Below, piece after piece: positions 31,626-43,240 of a stretch of 64,000 nt of DNA; position 1 is the stretch's first letter; the number at the start of each line of letters is the position of its first letter. The stretch is taken from contig RPFO01000026.1 in the NCBI GenBank assembly GCA_009746045.1, positions 2,594,565-2,658,564 of the forward strand. The letters are read 5' to 3'. Below the pieces are notes generated by a model that saw only the letters and a program-made list of their open reading frames with translations, had not been told where the DNA came from and did no database searches. Both the position numbers and the translations under genes were made by a program. The stretch comes from Mesostigma viride. Lineage: Eukaryota > Streptophyta > Mesostigmatophyceae > Mesostigmatales > Mesostigmataceae.

Positions 31626-31797
31626 ACCATCATGGAGGTGCAGGTGCACCTAGTGCACCCAGAGCAGGTGATAGTTGTACATCCTACACCTGCAGGTTGT
31701 CGCCCTGATTGTATTACAAACCCATAGATGCCCCTTTCTCAGGGCTATGTGTTACATATGCTCCCCACGGAGCTACGATTTTAATTAATTAATTAAT
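31626..31797 (+). mobile_element. LINE 3' end with (TTAA)n tail
   Basis: GGTGCACCTAGTGCACCC … ATAGATGCCCCTTTCTCAGG … CTCCCCACGGAGC, then TTAATTAATTAATTAA. Related to the reverse copies at 58474 and 60261. Confidence 0.65.
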
Positions 31798-32165
31798 TCC
31801 TTGATGGATGGTGGGTTGGAGAGAGCCGCGTAATCGAACTAACCAATAACTCTAGTCTATCTCTAAACAGAGGCATGTTATAATTAATTTTAATTTTTAA
31901 TGTCGGTCATGCAGGAATTGTCTTCTTGGCCACCAAGCAATAATGCTATGCGCCTGTCGCGATACAACAAAGCTTTCCCGGCGCAAAAAAAGTCCTGAGG
32001 GGTCAGGGCGCTCTTATTTTATGTACAAGCATGTCATTATACAACAAATGTATGTACAAAGCTTTCGTTCCATGACACATGGGTAAACACTGTATTTACG
32101 CACAATGGAGCCTGGCCAACCCATGCACATGCACAGCATGAATACTAGTCGAGCTACCATGCACT
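31798..32165. other. Intergenic, 3' flank of GT10 gene
   Basis: A further LINE tail remnant (AACAGAGGCATGTTATAATTAATTTT, about 31846–31890). No gene. Confidence 0.4.
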
Positions 32166-33833
32166 TCATGGCATGGGTGATCCACCAGTTGTGCCATTCC
32201 CCCTAGCTACCAGGTGACGCACCAACTGGCACATTTCCGAATGCATGAGCCAGGATTTCGTGTCCGAGAACGTCTTGAACGCCGGATGGAACGGCACGCC
32301 TGCCCGCGCGTCCTCCCGCCATGTCATGTACTCCCCATATGCCTCGTCATCCGCGGCAAGCCGCTTGATTTCTTGGAAAAATAGCTCCTCGCTCGCAAAA
32401 TTACCCCTATCTACGATCATGCGCGATGCGCTGTATGGTAGGAGCTCCTGGACATTCGGGGCGCCCCAGTACAAGGGCAGGCACCCTGCGTGCAGTCCTT
32501 GGTACACCTTCTCGGTCACATAGTCGTTCTCGATCGCGTTCTCAAACGCGACGCAGAAGCGGTACTTTGCTATCATACTTCTCTTCACTATGTTCCCGTA
32601 TCTGTTAGGCTCGATCGGCCCCATGTTGTTCAGGCACGTCCCGAACGAGTCCACCCGGAAAACCGCCATAAGCCGTTTGATCAGTTCCTCGCGTTTGTTC
32701 GGTGTGTAGCAATTCGAGCTCACAACCACAATGGCGTTGATCTTTTCGTGGACAGGCAGGGGTGGCAGGTTCAACCCCCACACAGACTTCCCGTCCTGAA
32801 TCTCCTCCAAAAAACCCTGGCCATATAAAAACGGGATCTGCACGGGGACGAGCTTGGATGACACGCGGTAGCTCAGCTCGATGTCGAATTGCCGCATGAA
32901 CGTTCGATTGTTCATCCAAGGGTAGTGGACCGCCGACTCGGGGGAAAACCCGACGACGGGCACGTCGGGCCGCAGGTGCAATGGCTCCGCCGATTCATCC
33001 ATTCTCGGCAGGAAATACCACAGTGCGCTGACGTCGGCGTCTCGCGGGGGTGGGTGGGCCGGATCCCCCTCCTTGGCGCAGAAGGAGGCATGATCCGCGA
33101 ATCCCCTGACATGTGCGTCTCCCCTTAATTGCCGAGCATCGACACGCCCAACAACGTCCCCAACCCAGCAGCGGCCGCAGTGCTCGGGTATGTAATCCAC
33201 ACGAACCATCATGAGGATGGTGAAGTCCACCCTGTCGTTCATCGTGACGGGAGGCAGGACCTGTGAGGTGACATTGGGGGTGGCCGGAGTGGTGTCATTG
33301 TTATTAAGGGTGGCCGGCTCCGTCTTGTTCACTTCCTGACCACCCACTAGAGCCTGAGACGCCCCCGACAACACCGAGCCACCAATAGCTTGCTGGCCGC
33401 CCGCTAGAGGAGGCCCAAGGGTTGGCGGCGCGACTTGGCCGATCCGCTTCCCTTCCCCGGTGACAGGCCGGTCAGGACGTGGCCAGCGTGTCGGTGAAGC
33501 CTGCCCCATACTGTTCGCAAATTCACCAGGAGGGGGCGTTGCCATCGAGTGGGAAGAAGAGGAGCTCCGAAAAATATGCCAACTGGCCTTTTGGAAGGGG
33601 CCACGCGCTCGTGGGAGCCCTTTGTAGTAAGCGGACCTGCGAACTGGGAATGGTTGCAAGTTTGGGAACCGGAACTTGGCGCCTCGGAGGCCCGGCCGTG
33701 GCTGTCCACCGGGCCGTCTCCCGCGCATGTTGCCGTTCGTGACGGGAAGTTGATCACCCTGGACTGGTAAAGTTTGCTCGAGCAGGCCGCTCGCCAAAAG
33801 CAGCAGACCAACGCACAGTAGTCGATAGTGCAT
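32166..33833 (-). CDS. GT10-family alpha-1,3-fucosyltransferase
   Basis: Intact, intronless, 555 codons from the ATG at 33833 (MHYRLLCVGLLLLASG). An open frame upstream has no ATG. Architecture is type II Golgi: a very short N-tail, one hydrophobic anchor (residues about 3–20), a Pro/Ser/Gly/Asn-rich stem to about 200, then the catalytic domain. The GT10 signature covers residues 424–460: YRFCVAFENAIENDYVTEKV followed by GCLPLYWGAPN. Upstream are VVGFSPESAVHYPW and MRQFDIELSYRVSSKLVPV, typical of plant and algal members. These enzymes move fucose from GDP-fucose to GlcNAc in N-glycans. Several NXS/T sequons occur. No neighbouring gene suggests a pathway. The exact acceptor is unknown. Confidence 0.93.
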   Translation of the reverse strand: MHYRLLCVGLLLLASGLLEQTLPVQGDQLPVTNGNMRGRRPGGQPRPGLRGAKFRFPNLQPFPVRRSAYYKGLPRARGPFQKASWHIFRSSSSSHSMATPPPGEFANSMGQASPTRWPRPDRPVTGEGKRIGQVAPPTLGPPLAGGQQAIGGSVLSGASQALVGGQEVNKTEPATLNNNDTTPATPNVTSQVLPPVTMNDRVDFTILMMVRVDYIPEHCGRCWVGDVVGRVDARQLRGDAHVRGFADHASFCAKEGDPAHPPPRDADVSALWYFLPRMDESAEPLHLRPDVPVVGFSPESAVHYPWMNNRTFMRQFDIELSYRVSSKLVPVQIPFLYGQGFLEEIQDGKSVWGLNLPPLPVHEKINAIVVVSSNCYTPNKREELIKRLMAVFRVDSFGTCLNNMGPIEPNRYGNIVKRSMIAKYRFCVAFENAIENDYVTEKVYQGLHAGCLPLYWGAPNVQELLPYSASRMIVDRGNFASEELFFQEIKRLAADDEAYGEYMTWREDARAGVPFHPAFKTFSDTKSWLMHSEMCQLVRHLVARGNGTTGGSPMP

Positions 33834-34283
33834 CCTCCAGCTAGTAGAAGGCAGGCCTCCAAGGATGCCGTAAGCCACCTGGACTCCTAGACAGGGAATA
33901 GGCAATCCCGGGCAATCCGTCGGTGGTTACATTTAGTCCACGAACCGAAATACGGATGCTGGGCTCGATCTCCATCCACCAAGCTGTCCGCGGAAGGTCT
34001 CAGCTGGTTGTCCATTTCAGTAAGCGATTCGCTGAGGATGGCCGGTTAGGCTCTCAAGTCCGAGGTCCTCAAGTCCCGACGCATCATCGCCCATGCTTTA
34101 TCCCGGCATGACGAAGAACTGAAAGGCTATCGTCACTGGTAACTTGCCACAGGGCATTTTCTTAAGATTAAGGCCTCAACCCCCCCGTCGCCTGACATTT
34201 TAGCGGCGCAAAATAGTCAAAGTGTCCGATCGCTGCTGGGCGCTGGCCATGACAACATTCCAGGAACGGTGATTGTTTGATCA
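33834..34283. other. 5' flank of GT10 gene
   Basis: No ORF or repeat recognised. The promoter should lie here, but no TATA element stands out. Confidence 0.35.
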
Positions 34284-34590
34284 ACATATATACTAAAGCT
34301 TGTAAAACGCAGCCTTGGCACAATTTTAGCTAACACTCTTTCGAACGGCTTTCGGCTCCAGCCACTCAGCGGCGCGACGTAAAGTCCGCGTGACGAATGA
34401 GCTGCGCGAAATTTCATTGCGACCAATCACGATTCACGAAAATGTCAAAGCACGGCGTCCATATTATCAGGGTTTTCAATTACCCTTACATCCATCTGGA
34501 AAAATACCTCCATCCAGACGAGCCATTTGGCAGAGGTCCGTATGCCCAGAGCGCGGCAGGAGCCAAACTCTGCGAAAAGGGTCACTATAG
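34284..34590 (+). repeat. Dispersed repeat R300, copy 1
   Basis: TATACTAAAGCTTGTAAAACGC … TTCGAACGGCTTTCGGCTCC … AGCCATTTGGCAGAGGTCCG recurs in direct orientation at 36849–37110. Function unknown. Confidence 0.7.
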
Positions 34591-35192
34591 CCTAACCAGC
34601 CTGTAATCGAAACACTGGAGCATACCAGATCTGCCCACGTGGGGGTGATGTAGATTTTAGGGGCGACGAGTACATAGTGCGATGTTTTATCGTGTGGCCA
34701 GCCAAGTGGGCCCGTCATCACGTGAGCGGATGACATCCTGTAAGTTCAGGTCCAGGATCTGCTGATCAGGGCGCTGTGCGCATAGGGGGGTTAATCAACA
34801 TATCCTTTAGTAGTAAACTAGGCACATCCCCCCCAAGCTGACGCGGACGCGTCAGCTTTTCCCCCACCGCCGATTCTCCGCACCCCGCACCCCCGCACCC
34901 CCGCACCCCCCCACCCACCCAGATTAACGGACCCCCCCACACCCCGGCAGCCCGCAGTTCCCCTGCCGCAGTTCGTCGCTACTCGCGCAGTCCAGTCTCC
35001 TCGCGGAGGTGACTACGTGGCGTGCCCCCACGCCCCCAATTTCTGCTGTCCGCCTGGCCCCAATGTAAACGAACCCCCACAGAAGCACTCTCGTCAGCTC
35101 CTCATCACTCGGCCGTTCAGTTCACCCACTTTTCCACAGGTCGGACAAATATAAATAAAATATGATTCAAATACTTTTGGCTGCTTACCGGT

Positions 35193-35400
35193 CGCCGTTG
35201 GATGAATTTAGATGTTTTGGTGAAAACTTTTTCGCCGTTGGATACATCTAAATTTTTTGGTGAAAACTTTTTCGCCGTTGGATACATCTAAATATTTTGG
35301 TGAAAACTGTTTCGTCGTTGGATACATCTAAATATTTTGGTGAAAACTTTTTCGCCGTTGGATACATCTAAATATTTTGGTGAAAACTTTTTCGCCGTTG
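35193..35400 (+). repeat. 40-bp minisatellite array 1, 5 units
   Basis: The CGCCGTTGGATACATCTAAA-containing unit starts at 35193, 35233, 35273, 35313, 35353 and 35393. The array is followed by TAGTGGACTAAATATGCAAC, which is duplicated after array 2. Confidence 0.92.
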
Positions 35401-35668
35401 GATACACTTAGTGGACTAAATATGCAACATTTATAAATCAAATGCGCAAATACGGCCAAATATCATTTATATTTGTCCGACCTGTGAAGTTTAAGTTTAA
35501 GGCACATGCATTTCCCGCTCAGTTTCCTAATGGCGCGCGAGGCAGGACGCAGACGCGGCCCGGCCAGTTCAGACTGAAACTGAAACTTCAGATGTTAAAG
35601 TTAAAGGCCCTGGCGGCACGAGTATTTAAATATTCATTTAGATTCATTTAAATATTCAAAGCCGGTTT

Positions 35669-35840
35669 CGCCGTTGGATACATCTAAATTTTTTGGTGAA
35701 AAATTTTTCACCGTTGGATACATCTAAATATTTTGGTGAAAACTTTTTCGTCGTTGGATACATCTAAATATTTTGGTGAAAACTTTTTCGCCGTTGGATA
35801 CATCTAAATATTTTGGTGAAAACTTTTTCGCCGTTGGATA
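35669..35840 (+). repeat. 40-bp minisatellite array 2
   Basis: Same unit at 35669, 35709, 35749, 35789 and 35829. Together with its flank it forms a ~430-bp segmental duplication of array 1. Confidence 0.92.
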
Positions 35841-36848
35841 CATTTAGTGGACTAAATATGCAACATTTATAAATCAAATGCGCAAATACGGCCAAATATC
35901 ATTTATATTTGTCCGACCTGTGCACTTTTCTCCCTACTTTTTTTTTATTTCCCTTTCCTTCTATTCGCTGCTACTCTCATCCTCCCCCAAGCCCGAGGAG
36001 TCTTCCCGTCTCTTCGAACAGCTCAGCTCCGGGCACCCCACGACCCATTTTCGTCTCCAGTTCACTCGATTCGTCGCTACTCCTGTCCCTCCCCTAACCC
36101 TTCTTCCCCTCATTCGCGGTAACTCAATACGATTCAGTCCAGCCGTCTCTCTTTGTGCCCCTACGTGGCATTTTCGCTTAGTATTCCTTACTTCTCAGAG
36201 GCCGCTCCCCCCCCCCCCGCGCCACTTCCCCTGCGTTTTGCCACCGGAACTACCCGCGCCCCACCGGAACTACCCGCGCCCAAGCAGAGAGTTGTTTTTT
36301 AATACACTTAAGGAAAACAACTCTCTGCTTGGGCGCGGGTAGTTCCGGTGGGGCGCGGGTAGTTCCGGTGGCAAAACGCAGGGGAAGTGGCGCGGGGGGG
36401 GGGGAGCGGCCTCTGAGAAGTAAGGAATACTGAGCGAAAATGCTTGGGCGCGGGTAGTTCCGGTGGCAAAACGCAGGGGAAGTGGCGCGGGGGGGGGGAG
36501 CGGCCTCTGAGAAGTAAGGAATACTGAGCGAAAATGCCACGTAGGGGCACAAAGAGAGACTGGACTGAATCGTATTGCCGCAAATGAAGGGAGCGAGTTG
36601 CTGCAAATGAAGGGAAGAAGGGTTTGGGGAGGGGAAAGGAGTAACGACGAATCGAATGAACTGGAGACGAAAATGGGTCGTGGGGTGCCCGGAACTGAGA
36701 GCTGTTCGAAGAATCGGCGGTGGGCTGCCGGGGTGTGGGGGGGTCCGTTAATCTGTGTGGGTGGGGGGGTGCGGGGGTGCGGGGTGCGGAGAATCGGCGG
36801 TGGGGGAAAAGCTGACGCGTCCGCGTCAGCTTGGGGGGGATGTGCCTA

Positions 36849-37110
36849 GTATACTAAAGCTTGTAAAACGCAGCCTTGGCACAATTTTAGCTAACACTCT
36901 TTCGAACGGCTTTCGGCTCCAGCCACTCAGCGGCGCGACTTACAGTCCGCTTGACGAATGAGCTGCGCGAAATTTCGTTGCGACCAATCACGAAAAGGTC
37001 AAACCACGGCGTCCATATTATCACGGTTTTTGGGCGTTACAGCCAGATGAGCCATTTGGCAGAGGTCCGTATGCCCAGATTGCAGCAGGAGCCAAACTCT
37101 GCGATGTCCT
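36849..37110 (+). repeat. Dispersed repeat R300, copy 2
   Basis: Direct copy of 34284–34590 with small deletions; starts exactly where the foldback element ends. Confidence 0.7.
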
Positions 37111-37879
37111 GTGTTCGCGAGCTCCAGATATAACCGTCGCAAACTTTTGGGCTGTTGGACCAAACTTTCCATTAACCAAATCCCGTTACAAACGCGCAGG
37201 AAGCTCACACGTGGATTTTCCTCTGCTCCACCGCCTGTAAGCGATTTTCCCCTGCTGTCTGCGGGGTTGGCGAGGTCACTAATCCCCGCGCGCATCCCGC
37301 TCCCGTGCAGGGGTAGCAGTCAATCTGGAGCTACTGTAGTTGAACTCCGCAAGACGTAGTTCGCGAGCTCCGTCCACTGCGCGGTTGTCCCTTTGTAAAA
37401 AGATACATATTCTGCAACTTCACGTGAACCTGGTTGTGTAGACTTCAGGCGCCAAGGCACACTTCATCTCATGAGCAGCCGTAAGACCCCGGGTTCGGAC
37501 CATCTTGGGTTTGGTATTTTCTTCGAGCTTTTTTTCATTACCCTTTTGCCACCCTCCATGAATCTTGTGGTCGAAACCCTAAGGCTAGCGCGCGCTCCTT
37601 GGCGAGGCTAGCGCCACCTCAGTGGCCCTCGGCGGCGGTACGTGGTGTCACGCAATCCCTAGCCGGGGCTCCCTGGCCGGGGACCGGCCACAAAAAGAAC
37701 GAGCTCCAATGTCGCGGGCGAAGCCCGCAAAACTTGTCATAATTACAGTAAACTAGAGTAACCCGCTGGCTCCGCCCAGCCCAAAACAGGGTCCCTTTTT
37801 TTGGTCGTACTTCGCCCCGCTGCCCGCTGCCCGCTGCAAATGGTAAGTAATGATTTTTTTTTAATTGTTTTAAACATTA
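37111..37879. other. No gene recognised
   Basis: Short ORFs without motifs. A GACCCCGGGTTCGGACC word at about 37484 resembles a tRNA T-arm, but no tRNA folds around it. Confidence 0.35.
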
Positions 37880-38338
37880 ACAAGCCCCCCCCCCAAGCTG
37901 ACGCGGACGCGTCAGCTTTTCCCCCACCGCCGATTCTCCGCACCCCGCACCCCCGCACCCCCCCACCCACCTAGATTAACGGACCCCCCCTTTCCTTCTA
38001 TTCCCTTTCCCTTTCCTTCTATTCGCCGCTACTCTCATCCTCCCCCAAGCCCGAGGAGTCTTCCCGTCTCTTCGAACAGCTCAGCTCCGGGCACCCCACG
38101 ACCCATTTTCGTCTCCAGTTCACTCGATTCGTCGCTACTCCTTTCCCCCCCTAGCCCTTCTTCCCCTCATTCGCGGTAACTCAGTACGATTCAGTTCAGT
38201 CTCTCTTTGTGCCCCTACGTGGCATTTTCGCCTAGTATTCCTTACTTCTCAGAGGCCGCTCCCCCCCCCCCGCGCCACTTCCCCTGCGTTTGCCACCGGA
38301 ACTACCCCGCGCCCAAGCAGAGAGTTGTTTTTTACATC
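37880..38338 (+). mobile_element. Half copy of the foldback element, target of the Harbinger insertion
   Basis: Same arm as 34817–36300 without the minisatellites: AAGCTGACGCGGACGCGTCAG … CTCAGAGGCCGCTCC … AAGCAGAGAGTTGTTTTTTA. A PIF/Harbinger element is inserted right after it. Confidence 0.7.
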
Positions 38339-38849
38339 TAAGGCACGACTCACATGAGGCTCGGTGAACTCCGTCGGTGAACTCTTTGTGAACTGGGTCG
38401 ACGGCCGGGTCGCCACCGGCGCTTCACCGGCCCTTCACTTCGAGTTCACGCACTCACATGGGTCGCAACGACGTCGTGAACTGCTCGCCAGTGAACTCGT
38501 TTGTGAACTGGCGGAGGCGCGGGAAGACAGCCCAGATTTCGCGGGAAAGGGCGCAAACGTCAAGCAAGTGCATGATGCATCCTTGCATGCTGGCTAATAA
38601 CATGCACGTCTTGTCCAGCTGTAAACCACTAACTTCTGCACCACTAATTTGATACAGTGCTGCAGAAATATGATAAAAACGCGCCGGTGACCTGTCGTGC
38701 ATGTCGCTTTTCCAGCTACCTGTCTGCGTTCGAACGCAGACAGGTAGCTTTCTTTGCAAGTTTTTCCAGGTGTTGGTGCCAGTGCTTCTCTGTCGATATT
38801 GTTTCAAAGCCGGTTTGTTTATTGGCTGGGGACGACCCCAGAGCCGCCC

Positions 38850-39150
38850 GCCGTCACATGCACAAAACATGCCATATCTCGCTGGAGGCGTTCGGTTATT
38901 TACTGGAGAAAATCGGCCCGATCAGCGAGCCGAATCTCCAGACAATGGCGGGCGCGGGCTCCGGTTGGACGTGGTAAGACCCGAGCAAATGCTCATTGGT
39001 GCATTAGAGTGGCTTTCTCATAGCTGCGACTATGGTTCCTTGGAGCGTGCATATGGCATCCCTTCAAACACGTGGTCCAAAAATGGGGAACGCCCTGGCA
39101 TTCTACGAGAACTTGAAGATGCTTTCAACAGCAAACAGCAAGCGTAGGTT
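38850..39150 (+). pseudogene. PIF/Harbinger transposase N-terminal fragment
   Basis: CHISLEAFGYLLEKIGPISE, then after a frame change near 38955 RPEQMLIGALEWLSHSCDYG and ERAYGIPSNTWSK. This matches the usual order before the DDE domain of HARBI1-like transposases: an all-helical segment, then a helix-turn-helix such as YRSIADLFGVS. It stops at 39147, and the catalytic part is absent downstream. Family recognition is by motif pattern only. Confidence 0.6.
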
Positions 39151-39251
39151 CCGGTTGGACGCCTATGGTAACCTGGACTGTGTATACGCCGTCGCTCCAA
39201 ACGCAATGCCCTGCCCACCCATACGTGCATGTGCACGTGTGGCATGTGGGC

Positions 39252-39431
39252 ATGCACACGCACACGCACACGCACACGCACACGCACACGCACACGCACA
39301 CGCACACGCACACGCACACGCACACGCACACGCACACGCACACGCACACGCACACGCACACGCACACGCACACGCACACGCACACGCACACGCACACGCA
39401 CACGCACACGCATACGTACATGCACATCTAG

Positions 39432-39516
<85 letters not shown>

Positions 39517-40193
39517 CCTCCCTCCCTCCCTCCCTCCCTCCTCCCTCCCTCCCTCCCTCCCTCCCTCCCTCCTCCCTCCCTCCCTCCCTCCCTCCCTCCT
39601 CCTCTCCCTCCCTCCTCCCTCCCTCCTCCCCTCCCTCCCTCCTCCTCCCTCCCTCCTCCCTCCTCCCTCCCTCCCTCCCTCCCTCCCTCCCTCCCTCCTC
39701 CCTCCCTCCCTCCCTCCTCCCTCCCTCCCTCCCTCCTCCCTCCCTCCCTCCCTCCCTCCCTCCCTCCCTCCCTCCCTCCTCCCTCCCTCCCTCCTCCCTC
39801 CCTCCCTCCCTCCCTCCCTCCCTCCCTCCCTCCCTCCCTCCCTCCCTCCCTCCTCCCTCCCTCCCTCCCTCCCTCCCTCCCTCCTCCCTCCCTCCCTCCC
39901 TCCCTCCCTCCTCCCTCCCTCCTCCCTCCCTCCTCCCTCCCTCCTCCCTCCCTCCCTCCCTCCCTCCTCCCTCCCTCCCTCCTCCCTCCCTCCCTCCCTC
40001 CTCCCCCTCCCTCCCTCCCTCCTCCCTCCCTCCCTCCCTCCCTCCCTCCCTCCCTCCCTCCCTCCCTCCCTCCCTCCCTCCCTCCCTCCCTCCCTCCTCC
40101 TCCCTCCCTCCCTCCTCTCCCTCCCTCCCTCCCTCCCTCCCTCCCTCCCTCTCCTCCCTCCCCCGTCCCTCCTCTCCTCCCTCCCTCCCTCCT

Positions 40194-40256
<63 letters not shown>

Positions 40257-40836
40257 ACAACACACGCACAAGTTCACTCACTCACTCACTCACTCACTCA
40301 CTCACTCACTCACTCACTCACTCACTCACTCACTCACTCACTCACTCACTCACTCACTCACTCACTCACTCACTCACTCACTCACTCACTCACTCACTCA
40401 CTCACTCACTCACTCACTCACTCACTCACTCACTCACTCACTCACTCACTCACTCACTCACTCACTCACTCACTCACTCACTCACTCACTCACTCACTCA
40501 CTCACTCACTCACTCACTCACTCACTCACTCACTCACTCACTCACTCACTCACTCACTCACTCACTCACTCACTCACTCACTCACTCACTCACTCACTCA
40601 CTCACTCACTCACTCACTCACTCACTCACTCACTCACTCACTCACTCACTCACTCACTCACTCACTCACTCACTCACTCACTCACTCACTCACTCACTCA
40701 CTCACTCACTCACTCACTCACTCACTCACTCACTCACTCACTCACTCACTCACTCACTCACTCACTCACTCACTCACTCACTCACTCACTCACTCACTCA
40801 CTCACTCACTCACTCACTCACTCACTCACTCACTCA
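39252..40836. repeat. 1.6-kb compound microsatellite
   Basis: In order: (CACACG)n 39252–39411, (CT)n 39434–39511, (CCCT)n/(CCT)n 39512–40200, (CT)n to 40231, (CA)n 40232–40258, and (CTCA)n 40273–40836, about 140 copies. Long open frames on both strands are artefacts. Confidence 0.97.
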
Positions 40837-40849
40837 CACACACACATTC

Positions 40850-42460
40850 TTTTCATGGATGGGCATCTGGTTTCCCATATCAGAGTGGGCATAAGCAAGA
40901 GTTTGTTTTAGAACTGAACTTTACTTCATTTAGCAAATGTGAGTCAACATTTCAGAATTATAATAATGGAAATTCCATTAGCTTACCGTATGATGCTACA
41001 CATGTTCATAGTGGTCAATTACGTGAGCTCCTTGAGCTAGTCACACGCACTGGGGGTACTGAGGTTGTTAAGACCTCACTTGGACATGTGCAATGTCTTG
41101 AATTGGTTGCTCATTGAGTGAGACATAATGTTGGACGTATTGTGGCTGCTTAACAATAACTTTGTGCACGCGTAATTCTTTAATCATGACTAATGTCGGG
41201 CGCGTTGCAATTATAAAGGGAGGCATGCAACTATGCAATGTGCGAACATATTAATTCCATTTAGGGTTATTGCAGTTCAAAAGGAGTGGTGCCGTCGCAA
41301 ACCGTGTAGATCCCGCTCTGAATGTTAGCCAGCCATAGTTGTAACTTACAAGGCTGCACATTTCCACCTCCATTTGTTTCCATCGTTGTGAATGACTCGA
41401 CTAACACGGATGAGTCAACAGCAGGCTCGAGATATCAACAGCATGGTCCGGGATCTCCATATTTCTGGCCTGCGCTAGTTGCTTTAGTGATAGTCTTTAC
41501 ATTGTCATCAAGTGAGTGAGACAACAAACATGACAATTGCCTGGGGCCAGCAGATAAATGTCCAAAATTATTTCAATGAGCAATAAAAGTGATTACTACA
41601 AGTAGTCAAGGAAGTGTTATCGCACAGCAAATTTGAAGCAATATCTTATGAATCACGTTCCATAGTGGCCATCATGATCGCACACACAAAAAGAGCATGC
41701 CCCTGAAAGAAAAGAGATCGGACTCAACGGACCTTACAAGTTGACCTTTCTTACCAACCAGTGTGCCTAGAACGTGAAGCGTGGGGCGGCCAGCAACGAA
41801 AGTTTGTTCATGCAGACGGACCGCCCATGCTATTGCCGGGCGCATCAGTGTGTATGTCAATGAGACAACAGCGCAGGCCAGAGATCTGGAGAATCCGGAC
41901 CAAGGTAGCTCGAGCCTGCCGTTATGTTATCCGCGTTTTCGAGTCGTGCACGATGATGGATATGAACCAGTGTGTATGTGGCCATCAACACCAATTGCCG
42001 CCATCCATATTGTCATCAGGGCGTTGTGAGTTTCACGTTTGCTTTGTCGCTCATATTTCGCTTTGCCTTCGGCTTAGGCGAGCTCGCCTTGTCATCTCCA
42101 AAGAGTATGCAATGCCGCACAAGAAGACCGACATTTATTACTGCGCCAACTATCGTCCTCAAGATTGCCAGCATCTCCAAAGATCACCAAAGCCGCAACC
42201 AGATCGAGTGCGGCGCTGTGCCCTTCGCGTGCAATGCTCTGCTCTTCTACAGCCGTGGGGCTCGGAGCATTTGGGTTAATGTCGTCGCTAATAGCAGGCT
42301 TCGGGTCACCTTTCGCGAGGGTAACCCGTTGTAGCCATTCCTGAAAAAGCTGGTCGGTGTCCCTCATGGCTGGCGACTCCCGAGCACCTGCCACCTTCCC
42401 GCGCATGTTGCACGTCTGGCATTTTCATGGGCTTGCTTCGCGCCAAACGCACGCTGTCCA
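40850..42460. other. Harbinger interior, no gene resolved
   Basis: A minus-strand frame 42092–42406 could be a second, DNA-binding ORF of the element, but no Myb motif is visible. The stretch GAGACAACAGCGCAGGCCAGA (about 41862) recurs at about 15880 after the (CCAT)n array. Confidence 0.35.
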
Positions 42461-42656
42461 CCACAAGTTCACAAAGAGTTCACGAGGAGTTCACGGGGAG
42501 TTCACGGGGAGTTCACAACTTCGGACTTCGGGGAGATTGTGAACTCGTCCTGTGAACTCGTGAACTCCTCGGGACCCAAAATTAGCTCGGCCCCGGTCGG
42601 CCCAGTTCACAAAAGAGTTCACAAAGAGTTCACCGCCTCATGTGAGTCGTGCCTAA

Positions 42657-43240
42657 AGGAGATACTGTAAGGGTGTTCATCCAGATCTTTATTGAAATCG
42701 CCCATCAACACACCTTCAAACTCGTGGGAAATAAGCTCAGCGACCATTTAGGGGAGGGTAAAATGAGGTTTGATCCGCTGGCTCTGCTGGGGCATAGACG
42801 ATGGATGATAATGTATCCCTTACTGCCTGCCCATGTATTAGGCTGTCGCGTCCAGCGGCCTTGCCACCGAGCCGCCGCTGTGTCCGTGGCTTCAGCCCAG
42901 TCCTGGCATGTCAGCGTGGGGTTGGATGGCAGTTTTCTCCGGTTTTAATGTCGGTCGTCAGCCAGTAGGGATGGGGGAAAGCGACCAGATCATGCGGCGC
43001 CGTGCAGTTGACTGGCTCTTACTTGATTTTTTTATAGTCCATTGTCAGTATACCGTCACAGATTATACTTATGCAGGCTCGAACCATGCACTCGCCTCGC
43101 CAGCAGCCGTTCAGTTTGGTTGCAGGCGGTCACATTCACAGGGTGCCGTATGTTACTGCTGCATCGGCAGCAAAGGTCTGTGTACGGCGGCAAATAAGTA
43201 AAATGCAGTAGATCATAGTATATATACCAAGTATTAGTAG
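42657..43240. other. 5' flank of NRPS gene
   Basis: No ORF of note and no clear promoter. The last in-frame stop before the NRPS frame is TAG at 43238. Confidence 0.4.

Larger units (their letters stand above)
34817..36850. mobile_element. Foldback element with long inverted arms
   Basis: The ends ACTAGGCACATCCCCCCC and complement are followed by the self-palindrome AAGCTGACGCGGACGCGTCAG. The arms pair across the centre at about 36300, where AAGCAGAGAGTTGTTTTTTA… meets its inverse. The left arm is longer because it also contains two 40-bp minisatellites and a duplicated flank. The right arm covers 36303–36850. A third, half copy is at 37880–38338. Structure recalls foldback/FARE-like elements. 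No transposase inside. Confidence 0.7.
38342..42653 (+). mobile_element. PIF/Harbinger element, 4.3 kb, with eroded transposase
   Basis: Ends GGCACGACTCACATGAGG and complement, flanked by TAA on both sides (38339–38341, 42654–42656). Inside each TIR are repeated GTTCAC(A/G)AAGAGTTCAC words. A 3-bp TWA duplication and GG-starting TIRs are typical of PIF/Harbinger. A transposase N-terminus is present (about 38850–39150). The DDE core is not found; its place is taken by a 1.6-kb compound microsatellite. Confidence 0.8.

Noticed and set aside
35193-35840. Regular 40-bp repeats as a possible CRISPR array
   Set aside because: The units are contiguous without variable spacers; simple minisatellite.
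39030-40911. Frames of 276–620 codons with Ser-Leu-Thr-His, Pro-Ser-Leu or Arg-Glu-Gly repeats
   Set aside because: Translation of the compound microsatellite; open on both strands.
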